Source: Candolleomyces eurysporus (Eukaryota; Basidiomycota; Agaricomycetes; Agaricales; Psathyrellaceae). From it: 64,000 bases of DNA. The position numbers and the translations under genes are program-made. The stretch is taken from contig JANBPK010001189.1 of NCBI GenBank assembly GCA_027579435.1, positions 1 through 64,000 of the forward strand, in the 5' to 3' direction. Below, in pieces: positions 11,633-22,423 of the stretch. Positions within the stretch are counted from its first letter, which is position 1. Every line of letters begins with the position of its first letter. Below the pieces are notes generated by a model that saw only the letters and a list, made by a program, of their open reading frames with translations, made no database searches and was not told where the DNA came from.

Positions 11633-12654
11633 TCAAGAAAGCGTTGCGGTGAGATTTTGAATGGAGTAGAAGATGGGCAAGGGGAAGGGACATGGAAACA
11701 GGGCAAGTGAAACGCCTGCCCTGGCCCGCACGCAACACGGGAACGGTCGGCGTGAGTAGGCATAGCCATGTCATCAAAGTAACACATCCCGAGTTTTAGT
11801 ATAATATAGCCACATCAGGCGAGAGGTACTAGTGCAAACNGGGGGGCATGCTGAGGGCACTGGATGGAGATTGGCTGCGCGGGGTGGTGGTGAATGGGTG
11901 TTAATGTCTAACGACATCGAGGACGTACGATGGAGAATCGATGGTCGAGCCCATCTAAAGAAAGGTAACATTTTCCGTCCATGAAACCTCGAATCCCGAT
12001 TTTATATCGTGCTCCCACGAGACGGAGTGGCCAAGAGACTTCTGACCAACGAGGGACTGAAAAGGACAACGAAAGAGTCAAATGATGTGAGTCATTCAAT
12101 TCTCGTTTCGGGTGTGGCGCCCCCATGCGAACGCAAGGTATCTGGCTTCCAGGGCCTGAAGGGTTCAAGGGAAGTTATGCAGCTTGAATCACTTGTATAT
12201 TCAAGGCACGCCTCTGGACACACTCTCGGGGTCAACACTCGAGGCCCGGAAGAACATGCAGTATCAAGCGCTCTGTAGAGGCCGTCCGCGGTCCAATCCG
12301 GAAAAACTCTGAACTAGGTTCAGGGTTCAGGTTCATTGTTTTCCGAAAAACGCGGTTCTGGTTCTGGTTCAGACAAAAACCGCCCGAACCTCGCCCGAAG
12401 CAGACCGCGGACAGTCCATAGGCTCTATAACAGTAGGTAAAGCTAGAGCGTGGTCATGTCACCTATGGCGTAGCTGTATTTGAGAGTTAAGGACATACCA
12501 TTTAAGAGAATGGATTCCCCAATCAAAGCGACAGAATGTCACTTGGGCAACATCAAGTACTCCTGTGTTTGCTGCTCATTCGCAGCAGAATTTGTAAAAC
12601 ATAGATTTACCCCATAAGGTCTTCTCATGAAGTATACCCCTGCTTGGTTAACGG
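11633..12654. other. NACHT2 leader and duplicated NACHT-NDUFS5 spacer
   Basis: To about 11735 this is the pyrimidine-rich leader (minus strand), with a degraded GGCCAGGGCAGGCG version of the shared promoter block. The rest, about 11880-12654, is paralogous to 18290-18655 and 21530-22420, the spacer between NACHT and NDUFS5 in the other units (shared AATCGATGG, CCATGAAACCT, AATCAAAGCGACAGAA). I see no protein-coding gene. The N at 11840 precedes a G run. Confidence 0.6.
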
Positions 12655-12860
12655 CGAATTGTTCGAGCTCCCGGACGGCCCCGTGGTGAAACAATCTGTA
12701 TGAACCTATAATTGGGACAGCTGGATGCCACAAGGGTGCAGTCCACGTCGACTATAGATCCTCCAAACTCTGACACTGGATGAGTCCGACGCCGATGGTG
12801 ACGCTGTCTGTTGAACAGGGATCTACAGTCTTGCTCTAAGTACTTGAAAGCCTTTTCAAT
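12655..12860 (-). pseudogene. NDUFS5 3' fragment, joined to AA9 pseudogene 3
   Basis: The sequence matches the last exon and 3' flank of the intact NDUFS5 gene (22350-22540): GACGGCCCCGTG, CTATAATTGG, then the reverse of the ADSVTVGVGLIQ-encoding stretch (GGATGAGTCCGACGCCGA). Similarity fades near GAAAGCCTTTTCAA at about 12850 and AA9 sequence follows immediately. It has no start, no CX9C exons and several changes. Confidence 0.72.
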
Positions 12861-13605
12861 GTGTAGAGCGCTCGAACAACAAAGTTTGTCCAATGCCGAG
12901 TCAGGGCGAGTGATACCCTCACCGTTGAGATACACCAGCAACTTGGCGAAAGGTCTTGCAGGAACGAAGCGATCAGTGGGCAACATGGCATCGCCGATGC
13001 AAGGACTGCCAACCCAGACAGTGCTGCCTGTTTTAAGATTTCGGAGGGCAATTCGATGTTAAATGACCCCAACTACTTCGCCTTTTATGTTGATCAATTG
13101 GCATGGGTTGATTTCCTTTGACGAGGACAACCGTGACTGTGGCCGCTGGTCGCTCAAGGTTTGCGCGCGAAATTGACTTCTTTGTACAGCTCTTCATGCT
13201 GTTGATTCTGGCAGTGGTGTTCAATTCTACCCCGGATGCTACCAAATCTCGGTCTCCAGCGTCAGGTTCCCCGGAGCGGACAGCGACAACGACCTTGGTA
13301 TCGCCGTCAACATCCACGTGGATCTACAAGAGTGCGCTTCGTTGCCTCCAACCCCTTTACTCAGCACCTGAATATAAACGACATTACCTACACTTTTCCA
13401 GCAACGGGAGGAGCAGCGATCGTAGGGACAGGGGGGACCTGGGCGGTCGTAGTAGCAGCGGGTGGTGGGCAGGATTAGCCGCGGGAGGTTGAGCGGTCTT
13501 CCAGGTGGCGTAGCCATTTGGTAGTGGCGACAGTGGCGGCGGCATGCCGTAGGGGAGGTCACTCCCTCCAGCCCTGCTGGTAGTGCGGCGCTGTATGGCA
13601 AATTG
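12861..13605 (+). pseudogene. AA9 pseudogene 3 with an internally inverted linker
   Basis: The sequence resumes AA9 homology in exon 2 (GTTTGTCCAATGCCGAGTCAGGGC, compared with the intact copy at about 2196) and runs through damaged exons 3-5. Between about 13399 and 13558 the Pro/Thr-rich linker exon is present in reverse orientation: on the minus strand it reads PYGMPPP then a WKTAQPPAANP-like segment. Plus-strand AA9 sequence then resumes with the ACTCCCTCCAGCCCTGCTGG and CTGTATGG of the CBM1 exon. There is no signal peptide, no N-terminal histidine and no intact frame. Confidence 0.75.
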
Positions 13606-13789
13606 TGTGTGTGTAGGTGTTTGTGTGTCAGTTCAAAGGTCCAAAGGTCAGAAGGGGCTACTTGAACTGACCACCGAACTCCAGGCGGACGACAAGGGAG
13701 TTTCGGCCATCAACCCGGACGGCTGCTGGCGACTGTTTCGGAGACGATTTAACCAGCTTGTGTCCTGCGGAAGCTGATAAGGCGAGGAA
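13606..13789. other. Non-AA9 insertion with a GT-rich start
   Basis: A short GTGTGTGTG tract followed by about 150 bp without similarity to the neighbouring AA9 copies. It separates AA9 pseudogenes 3 and 4. No gene is seen. Confidence 0.4.
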
Positions 13790-14371
13790 TCCAATACACC
13801 CGACCGTCAGGTTCCCTACAGCGCCAACGGCTAGATCTGGTATTGCCGTCAATACCATGTGGTTCGAGTGCGTTTTTGTTTCCTTTTCCTCCATCAGCAC
13901 CTGAATCTAGAAGACGTTGCTTACTTCTTTGTACTAGCTCCTGGACCCCATCCCTACGGTATTCAACCTACCGCCGCTGTCGCCACCTGGAATACTGCTC
14001 AACAGCCCTCGGCCAACCCTACGATCTATGCCCTGCCAACCCACCGCCCGGTCTACCACAATCGCCCAGGTATCTACGGCCACTGCTGCTCTTATGCCTA
14101 CCGCTGGTGTTGCGGCACCTTGTGGTCAATGCTGTGGAGCAAGTTATTCGCACTTTCGTTTCCTCGCGGTTTTTGATCGCGATCTGACAGTTTTTTCTCT
14201 CTGTAGAGTGATTGGTCTGCTCCTACAACTTGCTCTCAAGGCGCATACACCAATTTGAAGGGTACTTACTCGCCCTTTCTTCTCTTTCTATTCGTTTATG
14301 GAAGGCAGCTTACAGTTTGCGATTTTCACTTTCTAGACCGGTACTCTCAGTCCACACCGCGAGTAATCAAC
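13790..14371 (+). pseudogene. AA9 pseudogene 4 (3' part only)
   Basis: AA9 homology starts inside exon 5 (CGACCGTCAGGTTCCCTACAG) and continues through the linker exon (PGPHPYGIQPTAA, TWNTAQQPSANPT), then CBM1 remnants (CGQCCG, a changed SDWSAPTTCSQG, and a final exon beginning TGTACTCTCAGTCC-like). The entire catalytic N-terminal half is missing. The linker frame remains readable but the protein cannot be an enzyme. Confidence 0.82.
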
Positions 14372-14976
14372 CATATAAAAAATGGACTCGTTTCCAGCCC
14401 GCCTCGTGATGGCGACAGGACGGTGTATATTGAAGACGTTCATGCAATTCACAACGCCGACCTAAAACCTTAATATTTAATCCTATAGCCTATCTTCCTG
14501 AAGATCAGCCCTAGAGTACACCCTGTCCAGGCGTTGTACCTTCCGAGCAACACTTGCGCAAAGGCGGAAGAGCAAGCCTGATTCAAACGGTGCCAGTGAC
14601 ATTTACACTCTCGCGCTGGGGTAAATGCCAGGCCCTGAATTGGTTCGACACCCTCGCGCGCGTCCTTGCGACACATTAACTGGACTGTGCTCCTCGAAAT
14701 TGCTCTATACATGCACGCGACAGGCTGAGTGTTTGTGCGATTCGATGCTTGCTCCTCAGATGGCCGCCTTCTACATTCCCAATTTTTCACTACAGACTCA
14801 CCCAAGTTCCCTGCTCGACACCGAGCACATTCATTCCTCTCGACAAGAGTTCCGGTCCTGCTACCTCTTTACTATTGCTGCATGTATCATATGATCACTA
14901 ATTTGCACCAATGACTATGATGTTTTCAGGCATGCCACGGATCGCTCAGATAGGTCTTTCCCTGCTCCACTCGAGG
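14372..14976. other. Duplicated spacer after AA9 pseudogene 4
   Basis: Paralogous to 8491-9050, with the same order of marker sequences. No gene is seen; the short frames are chance. Confidence 0.6.
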
Positions 14977-15290
14977 TGAAAGGTGAATGGTGAATTATCC
15001 TATTAGAACCTCCCAGTGTCGACCTAAACATCCTCAGACTGCAGGCCCCATTAACTAATAACTACCACTCCGGTTCGAATGCTTCGTCTATTTCATCTAC
15101 TTGCGTTGGCGGCTACTTTCCCGCAGGAGGATCCGGAGAACGAGGTCGATGAGGGGTAGAAGCGGTACTCCTCGATTTGGGGTGTCGCGTCGCTGTTACC
15201 GAGAAGTACATTTGCGACGCGTGTGAAGATTTGGGTGCTATGGGATGTCATCGTACACTTAGTATAGCTTGTCGTACGCATCCTTCTGCG
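14977..15290 (-). pseudogene. NACHT C-terminal exon fragment
   Basis: The 3' flank and part of exon 4 of a NACHT copy. CAGACTGCAGGCCCC is shared with 9100 and 15380. On the minus strand, NVLLGNSDATPQ matches the YVLLTNSDATPQ of NACHT1, followed by a degraded S/P/basic tail. It lacks the NACHT domain and is the stump of a deleted gene copy abutting the 3' end of NACHT3. Confidence 0.75.
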
Positions 15291-15442
15291 GTGTTTGTGT
15301 GGTCAGCGTAACTTATAGCGGGAATGGTGAACCATTATCTTGTTTGAATCTCTGCCAGTGTCGACTTAAACATCTTCAGACTTCAGGCCCCTTCAACTAA
15401 TAACTACTTCGAGCCCAAGTTCGAATGCTCTACACATCTTGT

Positions 15443-17895
15443 CTACTCGAGGCGGGGACGCTTTCTCGCGGGAGGATCCGGAGAACAGGGTCGATGGAGA
15501 GTAGGAGGGGTGCTCCCCGATTGGGGCGTCGCATTGCTGCTACTGAGAAGTACGTATGGCTTTTGAGCGGCGTTTGTGATACGTGTGGAGGGGAATTCGA
15601 AATCATACCGTTCATTGTTATTTTTGATGGTGATTGTCTTGTGCGGATTCTTTTGGTCGAACATGACTTTGAGCCAGTAGGTGCCTGTGCTTATTGAAAG
15701 TGTCAAGGGAGGTCGCAGTGTTTCCCTTGGTTTTTTCCATTCGATTTCAGCATGAATCACGATCCATTCTAGCGGCTTTTTGAGGGTTATTCAGTGGCTT
15801 TTGCATATCCAACGTTCAAGAGTCAACGACTTACAGCAAAAATATCTTTGACCTTGAAGGGAAACTGGAAGCTATCAGTATCATAGTAATCCTGGTGCTC
15901 TGGGATGTGTGCTCGTACCCTCTTTAAAGTACACTCTTTCATCCCATCTAAGCCAGGATATATCCGTAGAATTCCTGGAAACTACAAGGTTTTTTCAGTT
16001 ATCTGAAACAACGAAAGAACATATTTGAAAAGTGTACTTTGGCATTGATAGCGATTGATGCACGTTGTAGGCTGTGTTGTAACGCCTCGTAAGTGTCCTC
16101 AGTGAATAGATACGTCCTCCCTTGCTCCAATGTAATAGAGTCAAAGGGTAAGTGAATTTCCAACCAGGATTTAATGCAATGGTCACTGGGAAATTCTGCC
16201 GCCAGCACTAATTGTTCGATGCACTCGGCGAGTAGGTATGACGAATCAACCGGGATTTCGGAGAGGTCCAGGAAGAACGAGTAGAAGAAGAGAGTACAGA
16301 GGAAAGCGTGATAAGGTGGTCTGTTGACATGCAGAGATTGGCAAGCCTGAGCTTTAAACTGCTCAATCTCATTGATGAAGTCGTAGTCATTTGATTCAGC
16401 AAATCTGGACCAATGAATGAGGACGTCGTTGAAAGGGACACATCTGCTCTGTTCGAAGAGGAGGGAAAAAAAATAGTATGATAGTTGGAGATGAAATGAG
16501 TGTGGAACAAAGAAACACCCCGATCGAGGTTTAGTCGTGAGGAAGTCACGAAGGGACGTATGACATAGTGTCACCAGGCCCTGCTCGTCGGTTCCGGGAA
16601 CATGAACAATCGCTTGGAGGTTCAGGAGAACTTGAACGACTTTGAAAGCTTCTATGCCGAGAAGCTTTGCTAGTCCAACAATCGGGAGTGGCCGCCAAAG
16701 GAGCGCGAGGGTGGAGATGATGGTATGGAAATGGGGAAGATGTTGCGAGCGTGCGAGCGTTTGAGCATATAGGCCATCGAGGCCATTCATCTCGAGGGCG
16801 AGTGGGAGGCGGTCCATAGGCGTCGACGGATCGTCTTCCATTGCAGGCTCGACAATGAATTTGAAAATCGTCGATGCAAGAACGAACGATCCTTTGATGT
16901 GCCGGATCAACTTGCTCATGTCCAGCTTCGCCGGCCATTTCCCGCTCGCTCGAACGTACGATTGGATGACGCGGTCTTTGACCGCTGCACGTTGGAAAGA
17001 TGCTTCAAGGAACATTTCGATGTCCTTGTCAGCCGAGTGACTATTGAGATCGCCCAAGACAACGCCATCATTGTCCAGGTGAGAACGGATGTGTTCCTCC
17101 ACCCGACTAGCGATGAAAAATCGGAGGGGAAAGGAAGGGTGTCTTTGGAAGAAGTCGAACATATGGTCGATGAAGTCCACTACCCCTTGCTTGTCCTCGC
17201 ATTCGTCGAGTCCGTCAACGACGATGACGAAAGGCCCTTTAGAAAGGACAAGTCTCTGTTCCAGAGCAGCTTGAAAGGGTTCATAAACTAGCCGCTCCAG
17301 TTGCACAGCCAAGGAAACGTCCTNGGTGAGCAAGCCAGGGTCGGCGTCGAGGGCGGCTTCGACGAACGAGGCGGTGGCAGGGACCGCAGATACCATTTGA
17401 GCGGCCAATGTTACTGCGAATCTGCTCATACGGCTCCTGTCTCCTGCATTGCGGAAGAAGAAGTAGCTTGCAAGCAAGCGCCCGGATCGAGCGTATATCT
17501 TGGCGATCTCCAGCGAGACGGCGGATTTGCCACTTCCCGCGAATCCGTGAAACCAGTAGACGTGGACAACTGGCGTTTCGCCAAGCACAATTTCGGTGTT
17601 GGCCCAGGATGTTATTCCCTGGATCACCTCCTCCCTCGTTCCAGGAAAGCATGCCGAATCGGGGGGCGACTTTCTTCGATCTCGAGTGTGGGAGGCGTCA
17701 AAAATCGGGTTAAGCCGGACAATGAGGTCTTAAAAGCTCGGGTTTAGCAGCCATCGAGATGTTCTCGAAGATTTACTGACTTTGTCTACCATCGGAAATG
17801 TACTGATTTCCAGAGATAACGTTAATGATTTGTTGTCCTAGTTGAACACCGCGAGCATTGGAGAAGATCTCGATATGCGGCGGTGCCTCCGCCAT
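15443..17895 (-). CDS. NACHT3: intact NACHT STAND NTPase with RHIM-like exon and basic tail
   Basis: Best complete long-form copy: exons 17895-17781, 17728-16038, 15981-15835 and 15775-15443 splice in frame to 761 residues (the N at 17324 stands for one base). Order of parts: residues 1-38, the RHIM-like exon with G-V-Q-L-G at 16-20; a linker with DASHTRDR and PPDSACFPGTR; NACHT with Walker A GFAGSGKS, Walker B VDGLDECED and an FFIASRVEEHIR sensor segment; a helical/winged-helix part (LLGIEAFKVVQVLLNLQ, HTSLRDFL); a helical region without recognisable WD40, ANK or TPR repeats; and a tail ending PPARKRPRLE. NACHT proteins of this kind oligomerise after ATP binding and switch on an N-terminal effector, in fungi usually in self/non-self recognition and cell death. 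A 5' leader with minisatellite lies upstream. Confidence 0.88.
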
Positions 17896-17936
17896 TCGAG
17901 GAGCGTTCCGGCGAGATGTTGAAAGGGTAGAAGATG

Positions 17937-18102
17937 GGCAGGGGAGAGAGCTGAGCAGGGAGGAGCGAGACGGGCAGGGAGGAGCGAGGTGGACAGGGAG
18001 GAGTGAGATCGGCAGGGAGAAGTAAGATAGCCAGGGAGGGGCAAGATGGCTAGGGAGGGGTGAGATGGGAAGGGGTAGAGAGATGGGGAANGGGAGAGAG
18101 AG
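17937..18102. repeat. Purine/pyrimidine minisatellite in the NACHT3 leader
   Basis: Imperfect units of about 19-20 bp of the type GGCAGGGAGGAGCGAGAC are repeated about eight times, with drift to GGGGTGAGATGG at the far end. Read on the NACHT3 strand this is a C/T-rich tract between the conserved promoter block and the ATG. It lengthens that interval to about 239 bp compared with about 123-142 bp in NACHT4 and NACHT1. The N at 18091 lies within it, so copy number may be misassembled. Confidence 0.7.
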
Positions 18103-18111
18103 ACGGAGGTT

Positions 18112-18134
18112 AAGCGCTTGCACTGCCTCGCACG
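18112..18134 (-). promoter_or_regulatory. Shared NACHT promoter block (NACHT3)
   Basis: On the minus strand it reads GCGAGGCAGTGCAAGCGCTT, nearly identical to the NACHT1 block at 3864 and the NACHT4 block at 21421. Function is inferred from conservation and position. Confidence 0.45.
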
Positions 18135-18654
18135 CAACACCATGACCATCCCATCCGCGTGAGTGGGCAAAGCTATCTCACATGCCACAGCAAGACACGC
18201 CATTTCAATATTACATAGCCACGGGCGGGTGCAAACCCAGCAGCGTACAGCAAGGCACAAAAGGCGTGCTGAAGGTTGGGTGTGCGAGGAGGTAGTGAAT
18301 AGGCATCGGTGCCTAACGACATTGAGAATGTAAGATGGAGAATCGATGGTCTAGTGAGTATTGTAAGAGTGTCTGTCCATGAAACCTTGAATCTCGATTT
18401 TATCCATCCGTTCTGTTCTCTCACCATAATATGACGAGACAAAGCGTAAAAGGCTCCTGTGCAAACGGAGGGATTGAAAAGATCAACGAAAAGAGTCAAC
18501 TCTCGTCTCACAGAGATGACTTGGGGGACGTCAAGTATTCGGGTTATTCAGTCGCCGCGTAGCAGAGAAATCGTGAAACGTAGATTGACCCATGTAGTCC
18601 TCGCGTACAGTAGACCCCTGCTTGGATGGCGAAAAGTACTAGTTCCCAGACGGC
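18135..18654. other. Duplicated NACHT-NDUFS5 spacer
   Basis: Paralogous to 11760-12654 and 21480-22350. No coding gene is seen. Confidence 0.55.
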
Positions 18655-18820
18655 CCCGTGACGAAATAATCCGTATGAATCTATAATTGGCCCAACCAGA
18701 GATCACGAAGGTTCAATCTAGCTCGACTTTGACTCTTCCAAACCCTGATGCCGGATGAGTCCGACGCTGTCTGCAACAGGATGCGATCTTCTAAGCTTCT
18801 CAACCTGTCGTGGAAGTTGA
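18655..18820 (-). pseudogene. NDUFS5 3' fragment between NACHT3 and NACHT4
   Basis: It matches the 3' flank and part of the last exon of the intact NDUFS5 (22350-22545): GACGGCCCCGTGACGAAA, CAATCTAGCTCGACTTTGA (the stop codon region), GGATGAGTCCGACGC. It has lost internal bases relative to the intact gene and ends near 18820. The 3' end of NACHT4 begins about 20 bp further on, marking a tandem-duplication junction. Confidence 0.78.
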
Positions 18821-18842
18821 AAATAGTATCTTATTAGCTTGT

Positions 18843-21321
18843 CTACTCGAGGCGGGGACGCTTTCTCGCGGGAGGATCCGGAGAACGGGGTCGATGCAGG
18901 GTAGAAGGGATACTCCCCGATTGCGGCGTCGCATTGCTGCTACTGAGAAGTACGCATGACTTTTGAGCGCCCCTTGTGACATATGTGAAGAAGATATCAT
19001 ACCGTTTATCGTTACTATTGATGGTGATTTTCCTATGCAGATTATTTTGGTCGAAGCTGACTCTGAACCACTCGGTGCCTATGCTTATGGAAAGCGTCAA
19101 GGGAGGTCGCAGTCTTTCCCTTCGTTGCAGTCTTTCCCACAGTGTTTCCCTTTGTTCATTCCATTCGATTTCAGCACGACTCACGATCCATTCTAGCGGC
19201 TTTTTGAGGGCTATTCAGTGGCTTTGGCATATCCAATGTTAAAGAATCAACAACTTACAGCAAAAATATCTCCGACTCTGAAGGGAGACTGGAAGCTATC
19301 AGTATCATAGTAATCCCGGAGCTCTGGGCTGTGTGCTCGTACCCTCTTTAAAGTACACTCATCTCTCATCCCATCTAAGCCAGGATATGTCCGGAGAATT
19401 CCTGGAAACTGCAAGGCGTTTTCAGTTATATGGAACAACGAAAGAACAGAATTTGAAAAGTTTACTTTGGCATTGATTGCGCTTGATGCACGTTGTAGGC
19501 TTCGTTGTAACGTCTCGTACGTGTCCTCAGCGAGTAGATACGTCCTCCCTCGTTCCGACATAACATAGGAAGGGGGCAACCGAATTTCCAGCCAGATTTT
19601 AGTCCAATGGTCGGGACGTTCTGTCGCCAGCACTAATTGTTCGATACACTTGGTGAGTAGGTATGACGAACCAACCGGGATTTCGGAGAGGTCCAGGAAG
19701 AAGGAGTAGAAGAAGAGAGTACAGAGGAAAGCGTGATAAGGTGGTCCGTTGACATGCAGAGATTGGTGAGCCTGAGCTTTAAACTGCTCAATCTTATCGA
19801 TGAAGTCGTAGGCATTTGATCCAGCAAATCTGGACCAATGATCGAGGAAGTGGTTGACAGGGACCCATCTCCCCTGTTTGAAGAAGAGGGACCAATAATA
19901 GTAGGATAGCTGGAGATGAAATGAGGGTGGTACAAAGAAACACCCCGATCGATATTTGGCAGTGAGGAAGTCACGAAGGGACGTATGACATAGCGTCACC
20001 TTGCCCTCCTCGTCGGTTCCGGGAACATGAACAATCGCTTGGAGGTTCAGCAGGACCTGAACGACTTTGAAAGTTTCTATGCCGAGAAGCCTTGCTAGTA
20101 CAGCAATCGGGAGTGGCTGCGAAAGGAGGGCGAGGGTGGAGATGATGTTACGGAAATGGGGGAGATGTTGCGAGCGGGCGAGGGTTTGAGCGTACAGGCC
20201 ATCGAGGCCATTCATCATGAGGGCGAGTGGGAGGCGGTCCATAGGCGTCGACGGGTCCTCTTCCGTTGCAGGTTGGACAATGAATTTGAATATCGTTGAT
20301 GCAAGAACGAACGATCCTTTGACGTGCCGGATCAACATGCTCATGTCTGGCTTCGTCGGCCATTTCCCGTTCGCTTGAACGTATGATTGGATGACGCGGT
20401 CCTTGACCGCTGCGCGTTGGAACGATGCTTCAAGGAACATTTCGATGTCCTTGTCGGCGGAGTGACTGTTGAGATCGCCTAAGACAACGCTATCATTGGC
20501 CAGGTGAGAACGGATGTGTTCCTCCACCCGACTAGCGATGAAGAATCGGAGTGGGATAGAAGGGTATCTTTCGAAGAATTCAAGCATGTGGTCGATGAAA
20601 TCGACTACCCCTTGCTTGTCTTCGCATTCGTCCAGTCCGTCAACGACGATGACGAAAGGCCCATTGACAAGGACAAGTCCCTGTTCCAGAGCAGCTTGAA
20701 ATGGTTCGTAAACCAGCCGCTCCAGCTGCACAGTCAACGAAACGCCCTCAGTGAGCAAGCCTGGCTCGGCGTCCAGGGCAGCTTCGACAAACGAGGCGGT
20801 GGCAGGCACCGCAGCCACCATTTGAGCCGCTAATGTCACCGCGAACCTGCTCATCCCGCTCCTGTCTCCTGCATTGCGGAAGAAGAAGTAGCTTGCAAGC
20901 AAGCGCCCGGATCGAGCGTATATCTTGGCAATCTCCAGCGAGACAGCGGATTTGCCACTTCCTGCGAATCCGTGAGACCAGTAGACGTGGACCACCGGCG
21001 TTTCGCCAACCACGATTTCGGTGTCAGCCCAGGANTTTTATTCCCTGGATCACCTCCCCCCCTCGTTCCGGGAAAGCATGCCGAGTCGGGGGGAGACTTT
21101 CTTCGATCTCGAGTGTGAGAGGCGTCGAAAATTGGGTTAAGCCGGGCGGTGAGGTCTAAAGGCTCGGGTTTAGCAGCCATCGAGATGTTCTCGAAGATTT
21201 ACTGACTTTGTCTCCCATTCGAAAGGTACTGATTTCCAGCGATAAAGTAGTTGTTTTGTTGTCCTAGTTGAACACCGCGAGCGCCTGAGAAGATCTCGAT
21301 ATGCAGGGGTGCCTCCGCCAT
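18843..21321 (-). CDS. NACHT4: NACHT STAND NTPase with RHIM-like exon and basic tail
   Basis: Exon 1 is 21321-21207, exon 2 is 21155-19466, and an exon 4 equivalent ends at 18843. Exon 1 has G-V-Q-L-G followed by QQNNYFIAGNQ, the most N/Q-rich version in the cluster. Deleting the N at 21034 restores the frame across the ITSWA-equivalent segment. A seven-G run at about 21055-21061, one base longer than in NACHT3, also shifts the frame and may be an overcall. Intron 2 contains no stop, so exons 2 and 3 can be read through as one frame; retention would still give a protein. Walker A GFAGSGKS and Walker B VDGLDECED are present, and the tail ends PPARKRPRLE. Exon 4 has a small extra repeat (ERLQRRERL) compared with NACHT3. 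Confidence 0.83.
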
Positions 21322-21444
21322 TCAAGAAGAGAGATGGGCAGGAGAGAGAGAGGGGTACAGAGAGAGAGATGGACAGGGGGCGAGAGATGGGCGGGGAGAG
21401 AGACGAAGAAGAGGCAAAGGAAGCGCTTGCTCTGCCTCGCATGC
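21322..21444 (-). promoter_or_regulatory. NACHT4 leader: C/T-rich tract and shared promoter block
   Basis: On the minus strand, GCGAGGCAGAGCAAGCGCTT (end at 21421) is followed by a tract rich in CTCTCTCT and CCC up to the ATG. It corresponds to the leaders of NACHT1 and NACHT3, without the minisatellite expansion. Confidence 0.45.
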
Positions 21445-22423
21445 AACACGAGCGTGAGTGGCAAGGCTATGCCAGCAAGACACCGTTTGAATATGCATAG
21501 CCACATATATGGAGGTTAGGTGTGCGGGGAAGCAGTGAATGGGTGTCAACGCCTCAAGACATCGCGGACCTAAGATAGAAAATCGACGCGCCGTGATTGA
21601 ACGCGTCCGAACCGTGTCCTGTTTGTTTTTTCCCCAAAGTCTTTTTGGTTATTCAGATGCATATATACTTTCTACACGCTTGGTCTAAGTTCTACAAGAA
21701 AAGGCGTCAGGGATGTTGAGAAATGAGGTTCAAAACCTGGGAGGCAGAAAGTTTTGGCCTTGGCTCTGCCAAAAGTTTGTGGCCCACCCCCTTACCAAGA
21801 TTGCTCGCTTCGCTCGTGATGAGAGAGGTGATGTTGTATGACGATAAAACCTCGAATCTCGATTCTATCCGTCCGTCCTGTTCTCCCACCATGCCTCGAG
21901 GAGACAAAGTGAAATGGCTGCTGGGCAAACAGAGGGACTAGAGAGCGGAAAAGGGTCACATTCTGTCAGTAATTTCAAATATCGTCTCGGGTCTGGTGAT
22001 TTCTTCGAATACAAGACATCCACCTTCCAGGGTCTCGAACGAAGTTATGTAGCGTGAACCACTCGTATGTTCAACGTATGGTTCCAGACGCACTCTGAGG
22101 TCGATACTCGAGGCCTGGAAGAACATGCAGTATCACACGATCTGCAAGAGTGGGATAAGCTAGAGCGAGGTCACGTCAGCTATCGTGTCGTGTACTCGAG
22201 AATTTAGAACATACCAGTTGAGAAAACCCCTTCTCCGATCAAAGCGACAGAAATCACTCGAAGGACATCCAGTACTCGTGATTGCTCATTCGTAGCAGAG
22301 AAAGCGTGAAAAATAGATTGAACTCATGTTGACGGCGAAATGTACGAGGTCCCGGACGGCCCCGTGACGAAAGAATCCGTATAAATCTATAATTGGGCCA
22401 ACTGAATACCACAAAGGTGCAAT
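21445..22423. other. NACHT4-NDUFS5 spacer (parent of the duplicated spacers)
   Basis: Intergenic sequence between the intact NDUFS5 stop and the NACHT4 leader. Copies of its parts occur at 11880-12654 and 18290-18655. No gene is seen. Confidence 0.55.

Noticed and set aside
17937..18102. CRISPR-like array
   Set aside because: The units are contiguous imperfect minisatellite repeats with no spacers, and the genome is eukaryotic.
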